A stretch of 64,000 bases of DNA from JBMNCR01 sp049366695 (GCA_049366695.1 JBMNCR010000059.1:6778-70777); one strand, 5' to 3'; counted from the first letter of the stretch, positions 1 through 9,584 are shown. The notes: generated by a model from the sequence alone, not told the origin. Translations and numbers: made by a program.

Positions 1-477
1 AGAGGAGCTTGCGACAAAGGATCTAGACGCTAGAGGAATGCTATAATAGTCTTTTGACTTTGGTTGTTTGAGCAAAAATGAGCTATTGAGATAAGGATTA
101 CGAAGAATAGTTACTATGGAAAGATTCATCGCTGCGCTCTGAATGATGTTTGAACCACTGTTAAACTATCGTTTAACCAAGTATTGTTTTTTTAATACAA
201 TTGCCGGNNNNNNNNNNNNNNNNNNNNNNNNNNNNNNNNNNNNNNNNNNNNNNNNNNNNNNNNNNNNNNNNNNNNNNNNNNNNNNNNNNNNNNNNNNNNN
301 NNNNNNNAACCACTGTTAAACTATCGTTTAACCAAGTATTGTTTTTTTAATACAATTGCCGGTGTTATGTTAAGTATATATTTACATATTAATATTTTTT
401 TTATATACTATATAGTAATACATTTAGAAGATGTAATTTTAGTTAAAGTCTTTTCTTATTTAGAAGGGAGAGATACT
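1..477. other. Gene-free left edge with an assembly gap
   Basis: I see no convincing complete gene here. Frame 2 is open from the window edge to a TAA at 44-46 and could be the last 14 codons of an upstream gene, but this is too short to identify. A 100-N run (208-307) is flanked by identical 55-bp sequences (153-207 and 308-362), so the true sequence is probably continuous. That 55-mer contains TTAAAC..GTTTAA and GTATT..AATAC inverted repeats and may be a terminator or the edge of a repeat. Confidence 0.5.
208..307. other. Assembly gap (100 N) with duplicated 55-bp flanks
   Basis: Exactly 100 Ns. The 55 bp before the gap (153-207) are repeated exactly after it (308-362). An overlap of exactly 55 bp is what two contigs sharing a k=55 graph node would show, so the gap is probably artificial and of zero length. 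Confidence 0.85.
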
Positions 478-738
478 TTGAAAGTAAATAATAATAAGTG
501 GATATTTACATTAACAATATTTTCATGTATTTTAATAGGAAGTTTTATTGGGGAAATATTATCTGATTATTTTAATATTTTTGAAAAGAGCATTAATTTA
601 AGTATTTTGACGCAAAATGGCACTCCTTGGCTAATAGATTTTAAGTTTTTAAAGATTGCTTTTGGGGTAGCGATTAATTTGAACTTTGGAAGTATAATAT
701 TTCTAATATTAGGTATTATTATGTTCTATAAAAAATAA
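478..738 (+). CDS. DUF4321 small membrane protein
   Basis: Short two-helix membrane protein of 86 residues, function unknown. It resembles the DUF4321 family, which in clostridia commonly sits directly before maf, as here. A first hydrophobic helix covers about residues 8-28 and a second about residues 62-83; between them lies a short extracytoplasmic loop with the NGTPWLIDF segment. An ATG at 367 opens the same frame, but the TTG at 478 has a proper ribosome binding site (AGGGAG, about 8 bases upstream), while the upstream extension is a low-complexity Ile/Tyr stretch with none. The family call rests on length, topology and neighbourhood, not on an alignment. Confidence 0.7.
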   Translation: MKVNNNKWIFTLTIFSCILIGSFIGEILSDYFNIFEKSINLSILTQNGTPWLIDFKFLKIAFGVAINLNFGSIIFLILGIIMFYKK

Positions 739-781
739 ACGTGATAGTAAAAACTACTAACATATAGAAGGGGTAAATAGT

Positions 782-1360
782 ATGAAAAAAATAATTCTTG
801 CTTCAGCTTCTCCTAGGAGAAAAGAAATATTAGAGAATTTAAATGTAGAATTTGATATTATAGAAAGTCAGATTAATGAAAAAATAGATAAATTCTTATC
901 ATATGAAGAGAATGTTGAGAGGATTGCACTTGAAAAAGCTTTAAGTGTAGCTGAAAAGATCGATGAAAAAGATAGAATAATAATAGCCGCTGATACAATG
1001 GTGGTAAATGAAATTCTGATTGGAAAACCAACGAGTGAACAAGAAGCTTTTTGTATATTAAGAAGTTTGTCAGGTAGAGTACATGAAGTCATAACTGGTT
1101 TATGTGTTTTTAGTACTCTTGAAAACAGGGGAATTATAAGTCATAAAACTACGAAAGTTAAGTTTGTTAAATTAGATGATGACCTTATTTGGAAATACAT
1201 TAAAACTGGGGAAATATGGGATAAGGCAGGGGCTTATGCTATTCAAGGATTTGGGTCTTTACTTGTTGATTCAATAGAAGGATGTTATTCAAATGTTGTG
1301 GGATTACCAGTAAGTTTATTAGGAGAAATGTTAGTAGAATTTGATGTGAAAATTCTATAG
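782..1360 (+). CDS. maf: Maf family nucleoside triphosphate pyrophosphatase
   Basis: Maf/YhdE family house-cleaning enzyme that hydrolyses non-canonical or modified nucleoside triphosphates to the monophosphate and pyrophosphate in the cytoplasm. The N-terminal signature LASASPRRKEIL (residues 5-16) is the family's nucleotide-binding loop; AADTMV (about 69-74) carries the catalytic aspartate; GKPTSEQEA and the DKAGAYAIQGFG segment (about 147-158) complete the active site. At 192 residues it has the usual family length. The ATG follows an AAGGGG site. It lies between the DUF4321 gene and radC, at the head of the mre/PBP2 block, a common arrangement in Firmicutes, and is probably co-transcribed with it. 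Confidence 0.95.
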   Translation: MKKIILASASPRRKEILENLNVEFDIIESQINEKIDKFLSYEENVERIALEKALSVAEKIDEKDRIIIAADTMVVNEILIGKPTSEQEAFCILRSLSGRVHEVITGLCVFSTLENRGIISHKTTKVKFVKLDDDLIWKYIKTGEIWDKAGAYAIQGFGSLLVDSIEGCYSNVVGLPVSLLGEMLVEFDVKIL

Positions 1361-1374
1361 AAAAGAGTGTTTTT

Positions 1375-2079
1375 ATGGATGGAAAATTCAAACATATTAC
1401 TATTCCAGAGCTACCAATAGATGAACAACCAAGAAATAAAATGTCAATAAATGGAAGCGAAAACCTAACAAATGCTGAACTTTTGGCAATAATTATTGGA
1501 ACAGGTAATAGAAATGAAACAGCCATAACTTTATCTCAAAAGATTTTAAAGTTTTCTAATAATGATTTAAGTTATTTCATTAATTCAAGTATTGAGGAAA
1601 TAATTAATAATAAAGATCTAAAAGGGATAGGTTTTGTAAAAGCCTGTAAAATTAAAGCATCTCTAGAATTAGGTAGAAGACTTAATAAACAAGTGAAAAA
1701 ATGCATGAAAGTTAGATCTCCTAAAGATATTGCAGATTTATTAATAGAGGATATGAAATATTTGAAACAGGAGCATTTCAAGATTGTATTATTAGATACT
1801 AAAAATCAAATATTAGGAATAGAGACGGTAACGATTGGTACATTGAATGCATCTTTAGTGCATCCAAGAGAAGTATATAAAAGAGCCATTAAAAAAAATT
1901 GTTCTTCTATAATTGTGGCACATAATCATCCAAGTGGTGATGCAAATCCAAGTATAGAAGATAAAAATATCACAAAAAGATTACATGATTCTGGGGAAAT
2001 TTTAGGAATTAAATTAATAGATCATATTGTAATTGGATACGATAATTACGTTAGTTTTAAAGAAATTGGTATATTATAA
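1375..2079 (+). CDS. radC: RadC family JAMM-domain protein
   Basis: RadC (YsxA-type) protein of 234 residues. An N-terminal helix-hairpin-helix-like part (about 25-100) is followed by a JAMM/MPN+ metalloprotease-like domain with the zinc motif HNHPSGD (about residues 182-188) and downstream acidic residues. Despite its historical name a repair role is not established, and the biochemical activity is unknown. It sits 14 bases after maf and 63 bases before mreB, the usual Firmicutes order. The ATG is preceded by an AAGAG element, a modest ribosome binding site. All expected motif residues are present. Confidence 0.93.
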   Translation: MDGKFKHITIPELPIDEQPRNKMSINGSENLTNAELLAIIIGTGNRNETAITLSQKILKFSNNDLSYFINSSIEEIINNKDLKGIGFVKACKIKASLELGRRLNKQVKKCMKVRSPKDIADLLIEDMKYLKQEHFKIVLLDTKNQILGIETVTIGTLNASLVHPREVYKRAIKKNCSSIIVAHNHPSGDANPSIEDKNITKRLHDSGEILGIKLIDHIVIGYDNYVSFKEIGIL

Positions 2080-2142
2080 TAAATAATTTATTCCCAAGAT
2101 ACAAAATATATAGATAGATCAATTATGAAAGGAGCACTTTTG

Positions 2143-3162
2143 TTGGGAATGTTTAATAATGCTTACGTTGGAATTGACTTAGGAACAGCCAATACTCTTG
2201 TCACAGTGAAAGGCAAGGGTATAATTATTAGAGAACCTTCTGTAGTAGCAATAAATAAAGATTCTAAAGAAGTTATTGCTGTTGGTAATGAAGCAAAAAA
2301 TATGATAGGGAGGACTCCTGGAAATATTGTAGCAATAAGACCACTTAAAGATGGTGTAATCGCTGATTTTAGTATTACTCAAATTATGTTGCGATACTTT
2401 ATAAAAAAAGCAATAAAAATATCAAGGGCTAAAAACCCAAAAGTTTTAATTGGAGTTCCTGCGGATATAACTGAAGTAGAAAGGAAAGCAGTTGTAGAGG
2501 CAGCACAAATATCTGGTGCAAAACAAATCGGTTTAATTGAAGAAGCCTTAGCTACAGCTATAGGAGCAGACTTGCCCGTTGAAGAACCAACAGGAAATAT
2601 GGTTATTGATATTGGTGGTGGAACTACTGATATTGCAGTAATCTCTTTAGGAGGATTAGTAGTCAGTATGACAAAAAGAGTAGGTGGAAATGATTTTGAT
2701 AATGCTATCATTCAATATATAAGGAATAGGTATAATTTGGCTATTGGCGAACGAACAGCAGAATTAATAAAAACAACTATAGCCTGTGCATTATTAGATT
2801 ATTTTGAAGATACAGTAGATATTAAAGGAAGAGATCTGATTTCTGGATTGCCTAAAACTATAACTGTGACAACTAAAGATATATATAATGCTATAGAGGA
2901 TCCGATATTTTCTATAGTAGAGGCTACAAAAAATGTTTTAGAAAAAACTCCTCCTGAGTTATCATCTGATATAATAAATAAGGGTATAATTATGACAGGT
3001 GGTGGTGCAATGCTCAAAGGATTTAATATTTTAATCCAAAGGGAGACAAATATTCAATGTAAAATAGCAGAAAATCCTTTGGATTGCGTCGCTAAGGGAA
3101 CTGAGAAAGTATTAGAAAAAGGTTTTAATGATATACTTTTTTATAAATCGAAAAATAATTAA
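2143..3162 (+). CDS. mreB: Rod shape-determining actin homologue MreB
   Basis: Bacterial actin that forms membrane-associated filaments and orients the elongasome (MreC, MreD, RodA, PBP2). The actin-fold nucleotide-binding motifs are clear: GIDLGTANTLV near the N-terminus (phosphate 1), DIGGGTTDIAVI (about 160-171, phosphate 2) and GGGAMLKG near residue 290. I place the start at the second TTG of the TTG-TTG pair (2143), eight bases after AAAGGAG, giving 339 residues beginning MGMFNN; the in-frame ATG at 2125 precedes that site and is unlikely. It is the first of four genes, with mreC 16 bases downstream, forming a standard shape operon. Confidence 0.95.
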   Translation: MGMFNNAYVGIDLGTANTLVTVKGKGIIIREPSVVAINKDSKEVIAVGNEAKNMIGRTPGNIVAIRPLKDGVIADFSITQIMLRYFIKKAIKISRAKNPKVLIGVPADITEVERKAVVEAAQISGAKQIGLIEEALATAIGADLPVEEPTGNMVIDIGGGTTDIAVISLGGLVVSMTKRVGGNDFDNAIIQYIRNRYNLAIGERTAELIKTTIACALLDYFEDTVDIKGRDLISGLPKTITVTTKDIYNAIEDPIFSIVEATKNVLEKTPPELSSDIINKGIIMTGGGAMLKGFNILIQRETNIQCKIAENPLDCVAKGTEKVLEKGFNDILFYKSKNN

Positions 3163-3178
3163 GTGGAGGATAAAATAA

Positions 3179-3985
3179 TTGAAATGGTTTGTTGAACACA
3201 AATTAACCATTACCATAATTTTTTTAGTTCTATTTCTATTGTTATGTATTGGTGCTACTGCTCAAGGGAGAACAAATACTACTATAGTTGAAGGAATAAT
3301 TAGTGAAAGTATTTCACCATTGGAAAAAGTATTGTACTCTTCATCGCAATACATTAAAAACTTTTATAACTTTGTGACTGATCTCAGTTCTTTGAAAAAA
3401 AGAAATGAAGATTTAGAACAAGAATTAATGGATTATCGGGTAAAACTAGCTGATTATGAAAGAATTGTTAAAGAAAATAGTGAGCTGCTGGAGTTATTAG
3501 AGTTTAAGAAAGAAAATAAGAAATTTGAGTATATTTCTGCTTCTGTAATAAGTATAGACCCTTACAGAAATTTTAGTTTATTTGTTATTGACAAAGGAGA
3601 AACGAGTGAAGTAGAGAAAGATATGATTGTAGTATTAAATGAAGGTCTAGTTGGTAGAGTATTAGAAGTATCATTTGGGACAAGTAAAGTATTATCTATC
3701 ACAGATACTACTAGTATGTTTAATGGAAAGTGCGTTCGGACAAATGATTATGTAAGAATAACTGGAGATGATAATAATACTTTACTAGGATACGTAGATT
3801 TTGAAGCTGATATTGTTGAAGGAGATGTGATTGTAACTTCAGGATATTCAGGTGTATTTCCAAAGAATATAGTTGTTGGAGAAGTAACAGAAGTACAAGA
3901 ACAAAATGGCAAATTAGAAAAACTAATTAAAATTAAGCCTGCTGTAGATATGGAAAAAATCAACAAAGTTTTAATAATAAAGTAG
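3179..3985 (+). CDS. mreC: Rod shape-determining protein MreC
   Basis: Membrane-anchored elongasome scaffold linking MreB filaments to PBP2 outside the membrane. One transmembrane helix occupies about residues 9-28, followed by a long coiled coil (about 60-112) and the beta-rich C-terminal domain that contains GYSGVFPKNIVVGEV. It starts with TTG, nine bases after GGAGG, and has 268 residues, typical of the family. It sits between mreB and mreD with very short spacers, consistent with one transcript. Confidence 0.95.
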   Translation: MKWFVEHKLTITIIFLVLFLLLCIGATAQGRTNTTIVEGIISESISPLEKVLYSSSQYIKNFYNFVTDLSSLKKRNEDLEQELMDYRVKLADYERIVKENSELLELLEFKKENKKFEYISASVISIDPYRNFSLFVIDKGETSEVEKDMIVVLNEGLVGRVLEVSFGTSKVLSITDTTSMFNGKCVRTNDYVRITGDDNNTLLGYVDFEADIVEGDVIVTSGYSGVFPKNIVVGEVTEVQEQNGKLEKLIKIKPAVDMEKINKVLIIK

Positions 3986-3996
3986 TTGGTGATAGA

Positions 3997-4488
3997 TTGA
4001 AGACTCTGGTTTTAAGTTTTATTTTATTAATCGAATTAATTTTTCAAGGGACTGTATTTCAATATTTTAATTTGAATAATTATTATCCTGATTTAGTTTT
4101 AATTACATTAGTATCTTTTTCAATCATATTTGAGAAAGAATATGCCTATAAATTAGGATTAATAATTGGGATATTAGCGGATATAATATATGGAAATGTA
4201 TTTGGGTTACATACATTAGTCTATCTTGTTACCACATATGTAATAAGTTTAATGAGTTCAAATATTTTCAAAGAGAATTTACTCATACCAGTTATTATGT
4301 TTCCATTAGGAGCTCTATTAAACGGTTCAATGAATTATCTATTACATTACTTATTGAGAATAGATATTGATTTTTGGGATTATATTTCTAAATATAGACA
4401 TGAATATTGGATTGTAAATATCTTAGGAGTTATTATTATCTATATGTTAACATTAAAATTTATAAAAGCAAAGCTTTTTAAACTCTAA
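3997..4488 (+). CDS. mreD: Rod shape-determining protein MreD
   Basis: Integral membrane protein of the elongasome, 163 residues with about five hydrophobic helices and few charges. The conserved features of MreD are seen in the first half: a YYPDLVLI segment (about 28-35) and GLIIGILADIIYG (about 53-65). TTG start 11 bases after the mreC stop; the GGTGA just upstream is the likely ribosome binding site. Position between mreC and PBP2 supports the call. Confidence 0.92.
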   Translation: MKTLVLSFILLIELIFQGTVFQYFNLNNYYPDLVLITLVSFSIIFEKEYAYKLGLIIGILADIIYGNVFGLHTLVYLVTTYVISLMSSNIFKENLLIPVIMFPLGALLNGSMNYLLHYLLRIDIDFWDYISKYRHEYWIVNILGVIIIYMLTLKFIKAKLFKL

Positions 4489-4514
4489 AATAAGGAGTTA
4501 GATTAGGTGGTAAA

Positions 4515-6992
4515 ATGATAATTAATGAAAAAAAATATAGAATAAGTTTTTTAATTATTGTACTAGTATTAATGGGAACACTTTTTATATTTAAACTTGC
4601 TCAGTTGCAAATTGTGGATAATGAGTACTACAGTAATTTGGCAGAAAATAAAATAATCCAAAAAATATCTGAGACTGCTCCTAGGGGAAGTATATTTACT
4701 AGTGATGGTTACGAAATAGCAAAAAATAAAATAGGTTATACTATAGAGTTGACCTATACGAATATTAGTGATGAAGATCAAAATAAAGTGCTTTTAAATC
4801 TATATAATATACTTGAAAATAATGATGAAGAATTCACAGATGATTTTCCTATATTAATTACTAATGGAAAATTTGTTTATACATATAAAATAGATGAAGA
4901 GTATTGGAAAAAAGACAATGATATATCATCTGATGCCACAGCTACAGAGGTATTAGAGCTTTTAAGAAATAAATATAATGTTAAGGAAGAAGTAAATAAT
5001 GAAGTAGCTTTAAAAGCAATAGAATCAGTACATATGGATTCGAATTTACCAATTAAAATAAGTGAAGGAGAAGTTATTTTCACGTATTCCTATAAAGAAG
5101 AAGATTGGAAAAAATGGTACGGTTTTTCAGAAGAAGAATACACTTTATCAGCAGGAGATGCATTTAATAAATTAAGGGAAAAATATAGTATTGATGATTC
5201 TTATACTGCTGAAGATGCGAGAAAAATATTGGTATTAAGGCAGAGTATTAAATCCCAGGGGTTTAGATCTTGGGAACCCATAGAAATAGCATCGAATGTT
5301 AATAAAGAAACAGCCTTCGAAATTGATACAAATATCCACCTGTTGGCAGGTGTAGTAGTCACAGCTAATCCAATTAGATACTATCCTTTTGAAAACTTAG
5401 CTTCTCATGTATTGGGATATATCGGTAAAGTTAATGAAATAGATGTAGAAGAAAAAGGATATAAGATGAATGACCTTAAAGGAATCAGTGGAATAGAAGC
5501 TGCTTTTGAAGAGTACTTAAAAGGTGAAGATGGAGAAAAATTTGCAGTTACTGATTATATGGGGAGACCGCAAGAAGATGATTTGACAAGTGAAGTAATA
5601 GACCCTATTCCTGGAGATGATGTTTATTTAACTATTGATTATGACGTCCAAAAAGCTGCTGAAGCTGCATTGGAAAATCAAATAAAGTCAATAAAAAAAT
5701 TGAGAGCACCCAAGGCTAGTTCAGGAGCAGTTGTTGTTTTAAATGTTAATACAGGAGCAGTATTAGCTTTGGCAAGTTATCCAGAATATGATCCTAATTT
5801 ATTTTCTACTGGTATTAGCTCTGAAAATTGGGGAAAATTAAATGTATTAGTGGATGATCCGTTGTATCCAAAACCCCTTTATAATAATGCCACACTTACT
5901 GCTTTGCAACCTGGGTCTACTTTCAAACCTATGATGGCGATATCTGCTTTGGAAGAAAATGTGTTGACTAAAAATTCAAGAATTTACTGTGGGAAAACAT
6001 ACTCCCGATTTCCACAATTTTCGTGTTTAGGTTACCATGGGAATGAAACGGTTGTGAGTGCTATTCAGGATTCCTGTAATATTTTTTTCTATGAAACAGG
6101 TTATAGATTAGGCGTTGATGCGATTGAAAAATATGCAAAAATGTATGGCTTAGGAACAAAAACAGGTATTGAGATTGCGGAGTCTTCAGGTTACTTGGCT
6201 ACGAGAGATGAAAAAAGAAGGATTTGGACATATAGTGCATCAGATTATATTAGGAATACTGTAGGTATAGACGGTACAGCTGAAATAATAAATGATGAAG
6301 GGAATAAGCAGGAAGTATATAAATCATATGCTATTGCTAAAGAATTGTTTACAAATATAACTGAAGAGTATGATTCGTATGGGGATGTATTTAGACAAGT
6401 TAGTAAGATCTTGTCAAAGTATAATATTAAAGAATCAAAATATTTACATAGGATTACTCAATATGTTCTAGCGGGAAGATGGGTAGCGACAGATACGGTT
6501 AACGCATCTATTGGACAAGGGGGTAATTCTTTTACACCAATACAATTAGCAAATTATGTTGCAACTTTAGTAAATGGTGGTTACCATCGAGAAGTATATT
6601 TAGTTGAAAAAGTAGTATCTAATGATGGCACAATAGTATATCAACACGAAGAAAAAGTGATTAACAAACTTGATATAGATGAAAAAAATATTAAGTTAGT
6701 AAAAGAAGGAATGAAACGAGTTGCTTTATATAGTACTGGTAGGTATGCTTTTTTAGGGTTTGATCATGAAAATATTGGCGTAGGTGGAAAAACAGGAACT
6801 GCTCAATATGGGTCGGAGAAAATCGATAATACAGCTTGGTTTGAGTGTTTTACACCTTATGAGGATCCTGAAATTGTAGTTGTATCAATGATTATTCAAG
6901 GGAAGACTAGTTCTAATGCTGTACCAATAGCTAGAGAAGTAGTGGACGCCTATTTTTATAATAATGATAGTGTTGAAGAAGATTTAGAATAA
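4515..6992 (+). CDS. mrdA: Penicillin-binding protein 2 (elongasome transpeptidase)
   Basis: Class B PBP that cross-links peptidoglycan during side-wall growth. A single transmembrane helix (about 11-30) is followed by the PBP dimerisation domain, which begins at APRGSIFTSDG, and the transpeptidase domain. Catalytic motifs: STFKP (about 467-471, nucleophile Ser), SCN (about 519-521) and KTGTAQ near residue 757. At 825 residues it is longer than E. coli PBP2. The extra length lies in the N-terminal half, where residues about 120-155 and 189-226 look like diverged copies of one unit (see findings). It closes the mreBCD operon. minCDE and rodA, often found next in clostridia, are not here. Confidence 0.95.
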   Translation: MIINEKKYRISFLIIVLVLMGTLFIFKLAQLQIVDNEYYSNLAENKIIQKISETAPRGSIFTSDGYEIAKNKIGYTIELTYTNISDEDQNKVLLNLYNILENNDEEFTDDFPILITNGKFVYTYKIDEEYWKKDNDISSDATATEVLELLRNKYNVKEEVNNEVALKAIESVHMDSNLPIKISEGEVIFTYSYKEEDWKKWYGFSEEEYTLSAGDAFNKLREKYSIDDSYTAEDARKILVLRQSIKSQGFRSWEPIEIASNVNKETAFEIDTNIHLLAGVVVTANPIRYYPFENLASHVLGYIGKVNEIDVEEKGYKMNDLKGISGIEAAFEEYLKGEDGEKFAVTDYMGRPQEDDLTSEVIDPIPGDDVYLTIDYDVQKAAEAALENQIKSIKKLRAPKASSGAVVVLNVNTGAVLALASYPEYDPNLFSTGISSENWGKLNVLVDDPLYPKPLYNNATLTALQPGSTFKPMMAISALEENVLTKNSRIYCGKTYSRFPQFSCLGYHGNETVVSAIQDSCNIFFYETGYRLGVDAIEKYAKMYGLGTKTGIEIAESSGYLATRDEKRRIWTYSASDYIRNTVGIDGTAEIINDEGNKQEVYKSYAIAKELFTNITEEYDSYGDVFRQVSKILSKYNIKESKYLHRITQYVLAGRWVATDTVNASIGQGGNSFTPIQLANYVATLVNGGYHREVYLVEKVVSNDGTIVYQHEEKVINKLDIDEKNIKLVKEGMKRVALYSTGRYAFLGFDHENIGVGGKTGTAQYGSEKIDNTAWFECFTPYEDPEIVVVSMIIQGKTSSNAVPIAREVVDAYFYNNDSVEEDLE

Positions 6993-7094
6993 TTCTAATT
7001 TTGCAGTGAATATTTTATTAGAAAGTCGTAAGACAATAATGAAAAGATTATGGGTCAGCAATTAGTTTAACTTAATTGAAAGGCGAGATTAATA

Positions 7095-8213
7095 ATGAGT
7101 AGTGAAGTTTTTTTTACTGATATAAAAGATATTGGGAGAGGAGATAATCTTTTACTTAGATTAGATAACTTGATTAATAAATCAAATATATGTAAAGTTG
7201 TAAAATCCAAAGATTTAACGGCTATTAAATTGCATTTTGGAGAACCAGGTAATACTACATTTGTTAGTCCAGTATTTGTAAGGAAAGTAGTTGATAAAAT
7301 AAAAGAAGCACAAGGAAATCCATACTTAACAGATACTAACACATTGTATTTTGGGAAAAGGGATAATAGTGTTAATCATCTAAATTCTGCAATTAAAAAT
7401 GGTTTTGCATATGCGGTTGTTGATGCTCCTATAATAATTGCAGATGGGATTAGAGGAAAAAATACTCAAAGTATTACTATTAACAAAAAACATTTCAAAG
7501 AAGTTTTAATTGCAGGAGATATTAATAATTCTGATTCTATGATCGTGTTATCTCATTTTAAAGGACATGAACTTGCTGGGTTTGGAGGAGCAATAAAAAA
7601 TCTAGCTATGGGTTGTGCTTCAGCAGCAGGAAAGCAAAAGCAACACTCAACTATGAAACCTGAAGTAGGTAGTTTTTGTATAAAATGTGGTAAATGTATC
7701 AAATGGTGTCCTGAAGGTGCTATTCAGTTACATGAGAAAAAAGCAAAGATATCTAAAAAAGTATGTGTGGGTTGCGGTGAGTGCATAGCAATGTGTCCAG
7801 TTAATGCAATAAAACCTCAATGGAAGACTAATTACAAAGAATTTCATGAGAGAATGGTAGAATATGCATATGGAGCTGTGAAAGAAAAGATGCAAGATCA
7901 AAAAGTTGCCTTTATAAATTTTGTTATAAATGTAACTCCTCATTGTGATTGTAAATCTTGGAGCAATCGAGCTATTGTACCAGATGTTGGTATACTAGCA
8001 TCATTTGATCCTGTAGCATTAGATAAAGCATCCTTTGATTTAGTAAACGATGAAAGAGGAATAAATGAAACAATGCTATCATGTAACCATGAACAAGGAG
8101 AAGATAAATTTTTTGCCATTGAAAATAGACAAATAGATTCAAACCATCAGTTAAATTATGCAGATGAAGTAGGTCTCGGTTCTCAAGATTATGAATTAAT
8201 AAGAGTAAAATAA
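7095..8213 (+). CDS. DUF362 protein with two 4Fe-4S clusters
   Basis: Iron-sulfur protein of 372 residues. A DUF362 domain (about 1-190) is interrupted after residue 190 by a bacterial ferredoxin pair: CIKCGKCIKWCPEGAI (about 195-210) and CVGCGECIAMCPVNAI (about 224-239), each with CxxCxxCxxxCP ligands. The DUF362 fold then continues with HCDCKSW and VPDVGILASFDPVALDKAS. The family is frequent in anaerobes; its reaction is unknown, although redox function is implied by the clusters. ATG start after GAAAGGCGAG. It stands alone, 100 bases after the PBP2 gene and convergent with the CDF gene. Confidence 0.85.
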   Translation: MSSEVFFTDIKDIGRGDNLLLRLDNLINKSNICKVVKSKDLTAIKLHFGEPGNTTFVSPVFVRKVVDKIKEAQGNPYLTDTNTLYFGKRDNSVNHLNSAIKNGFAYAVVDAPIIIADGIRGKNTQSITINKKHFKEVLIAGDINNSDSMIVLSHFKGHELAGFGGAIKNLAMGCASAAGKQKQHSTMKPEVGSFCIKCGKCIKWCPEGAIQLHEKKAKISKKVCVGCGECIAMCPVNAIKPQWKTNYKEFHERMVEYAYGAVKEKMQDQKVAFINFVINVTPHCDCKSWSNRAIVPDVGILASFDPVALDKASFDLVNDERGINETMLSCNHEQGEDKFFAIENRQIDSNHQLNYADEVGLGSQDYELIRVK

Positions 8214-8320
8214 ATTAGTTTGATAGTGTTATTATATTTTAATTTATTTATTAGCATATAATTTTTATTTAACTATAAAAAAGTATATTTATTTTATTAT
8301 GTAATTTTTTCATATTCTAT

Positions 8321-9487
8321 TTACATATAATGATTTTCTTTTCTAAGGTTGATTATAAACGTATATTCAAAATTATTATTCAAATATTCTAATATTTCTT
8401 TTTTAAATAAATACATGTCTTTTTTAGTATTTTCGTCTAATATTAATTGAAATAAGACTATATGTTTTTTATTTTCTTCTATTACTCTAAAATCGTTAAT
8501 AAACTTGATATCATCTAATGAATTAATCATTATAAAGACTTTTTCTTTAATATTGTTAGTTATTTTGCATGTATCTTCTACAGGATCCATATGCAATAAT
8601 AAAGATACACCTAGATCTATATTAATGTTGCGTTCAATAGTATCTATAATTTCATGAGCAACTAATAGTGATAATGTAGAAGATATTTCTACATGTGCTG
8701 TTGCCATCTTTGACACAGGGCCATAATCATGTACAATAATTTCGTGTACATTTATTATTCCATCATAACTGCAAATATATTTTTTTATGATATCTATTAA
8801 TTCTTTGTCAGGTTTATCTCCTATAATCGTGTCAAAGGATTCTCTTACAAATTTATATCCGTTATAAATAATGAATAGTGCAACTAAACAACCTGTATAT
8901 CCGTCAATTGTGTAGTGGGTATATTTAGAAATAAGAAAGGATAATAATACTGAGCTGGTAGACCATACATCACTGAAGCAATCTACCGACGCCGTTTTTA
9001 ATACCTTAGAATTTATTAGTTGGGACATTTTTAAATAGAATCTTCCAAGCCATAGCTTTATTAGTATTGTAATAATCAAAATACCTATTATTATCCAATT
9101 AAACTTAAGAACAGTAGGATTTATAATTCGTTGGATTGAATCTTTCATTAATTCATAACCTATTACGAGGATTATAAAAGATACAATCAACGAAGAAATA
9201 TATTCTGTTCTTCCATGTCCAAAAGGGTGCTCTCTATCTGCAGGCTTCACAGAGATTTTAAAACCTATCAATCCAACCATCCCTGTAGCTGTATCGGATA
9301 GATTATTTATACTATCTGCAATTAAAGATATGCTATTTGAAAATAATCCAACTAGCAGTTTAACTACGAATAAGAATATATTTAGTAGAATTCCTATTAA
9401 ACTACTAAAATATCCATATTCTTTTCTTTCATCACTTTTATTTAGTTTTTTACTTTTAATCTTATTTTGAATAAAACTTATTAACAT
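8321..9487 (-). CDS. Cation diffusion facilitator, probably Mn-type exporter
   Basis: CDF-family metal/proton antiporter of 388 residues with about six membrane helices in the first 220 residues and a cytoplasmic C-terminal domain that is longer than usual (about 170 residues). Family marks: ADSINNLSD in helix 2, HPFGHGR in the following loop, and DCFSD in helix 5. Transport-site residues read N-x3-D (helix 2) and D-x3-D (helix 5), not the HD-HD set of zinc transporters. An ND-DD set is known from the pneumococcal manganese exporter MntE, so manganese is my inference. I chose the ATG at 9487, preceded by AGGTGAAG; the in-frame GTG at 9496 falls inside that site. Confidence 0.88.
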   Translation of the reverse strand: MLISFIQNKIKSKKLNKSDERKEYGYFSSLIGILLNIFLFVVKLLVGLFSNSISLIADSINNLSDTATGMVGLIGFKISVKPADREHPFGHGRTEYISSLIVSFIILVIGYELMKDSIQRIINPTVLKFNWIIIGILIITILIKLWLGRFYLKMSQLINSKVLKTASVDCFSDVWSTSSVLLSFLISKYTHYTIDGYTGCLVALFIIYNGYKFVRESFDTIIGDKPDKELIDIIKKYICSYDGIINVHEIIVHDYGPVSKMATAHVEISSTLSLLVAHEIIDTIERNINIDLGVSLLLHMDPVEDTCKITNNIKEKVFIMINSLDDIKFINDFRVIEENKKHIVLFQLILDENTKKDMYLFKKEILEYLNNNFEYTFIINLRKENHYM

Positions 9488-9556
9488 ATTCTTCACCTAT
9501 TAGTATTATATAATATATATTACTAAAATATAAATCATTCTTTTAATATTTTATAT

Positions 9557-9584
9557 TTGACATAATATTTTTATGTGGTATAAT
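9557..9584 (+). promoter_or_regulatory. Sigma-A promoter of tRNA-fMet
   Basis: TTGACA (9557-9562) and TATAAT (9579-9584) with a 16-base spacer, 13 bases before the tRNA 5' end. Both hexamers match the consensus exactly, fitting a stable-RNA gene. Confidence 0.85.

Noticed and set aside
2..46. Possible C-terminal 14 codons of an upstream gene
   Set aside because: Too short to identify, and the region is next to an assembly join.
153..362. 55-bp direct repeat as attachment or target-site duplication
   Set aside because: The identical 55-bp length at a second gap shows it is an assembly overlap.
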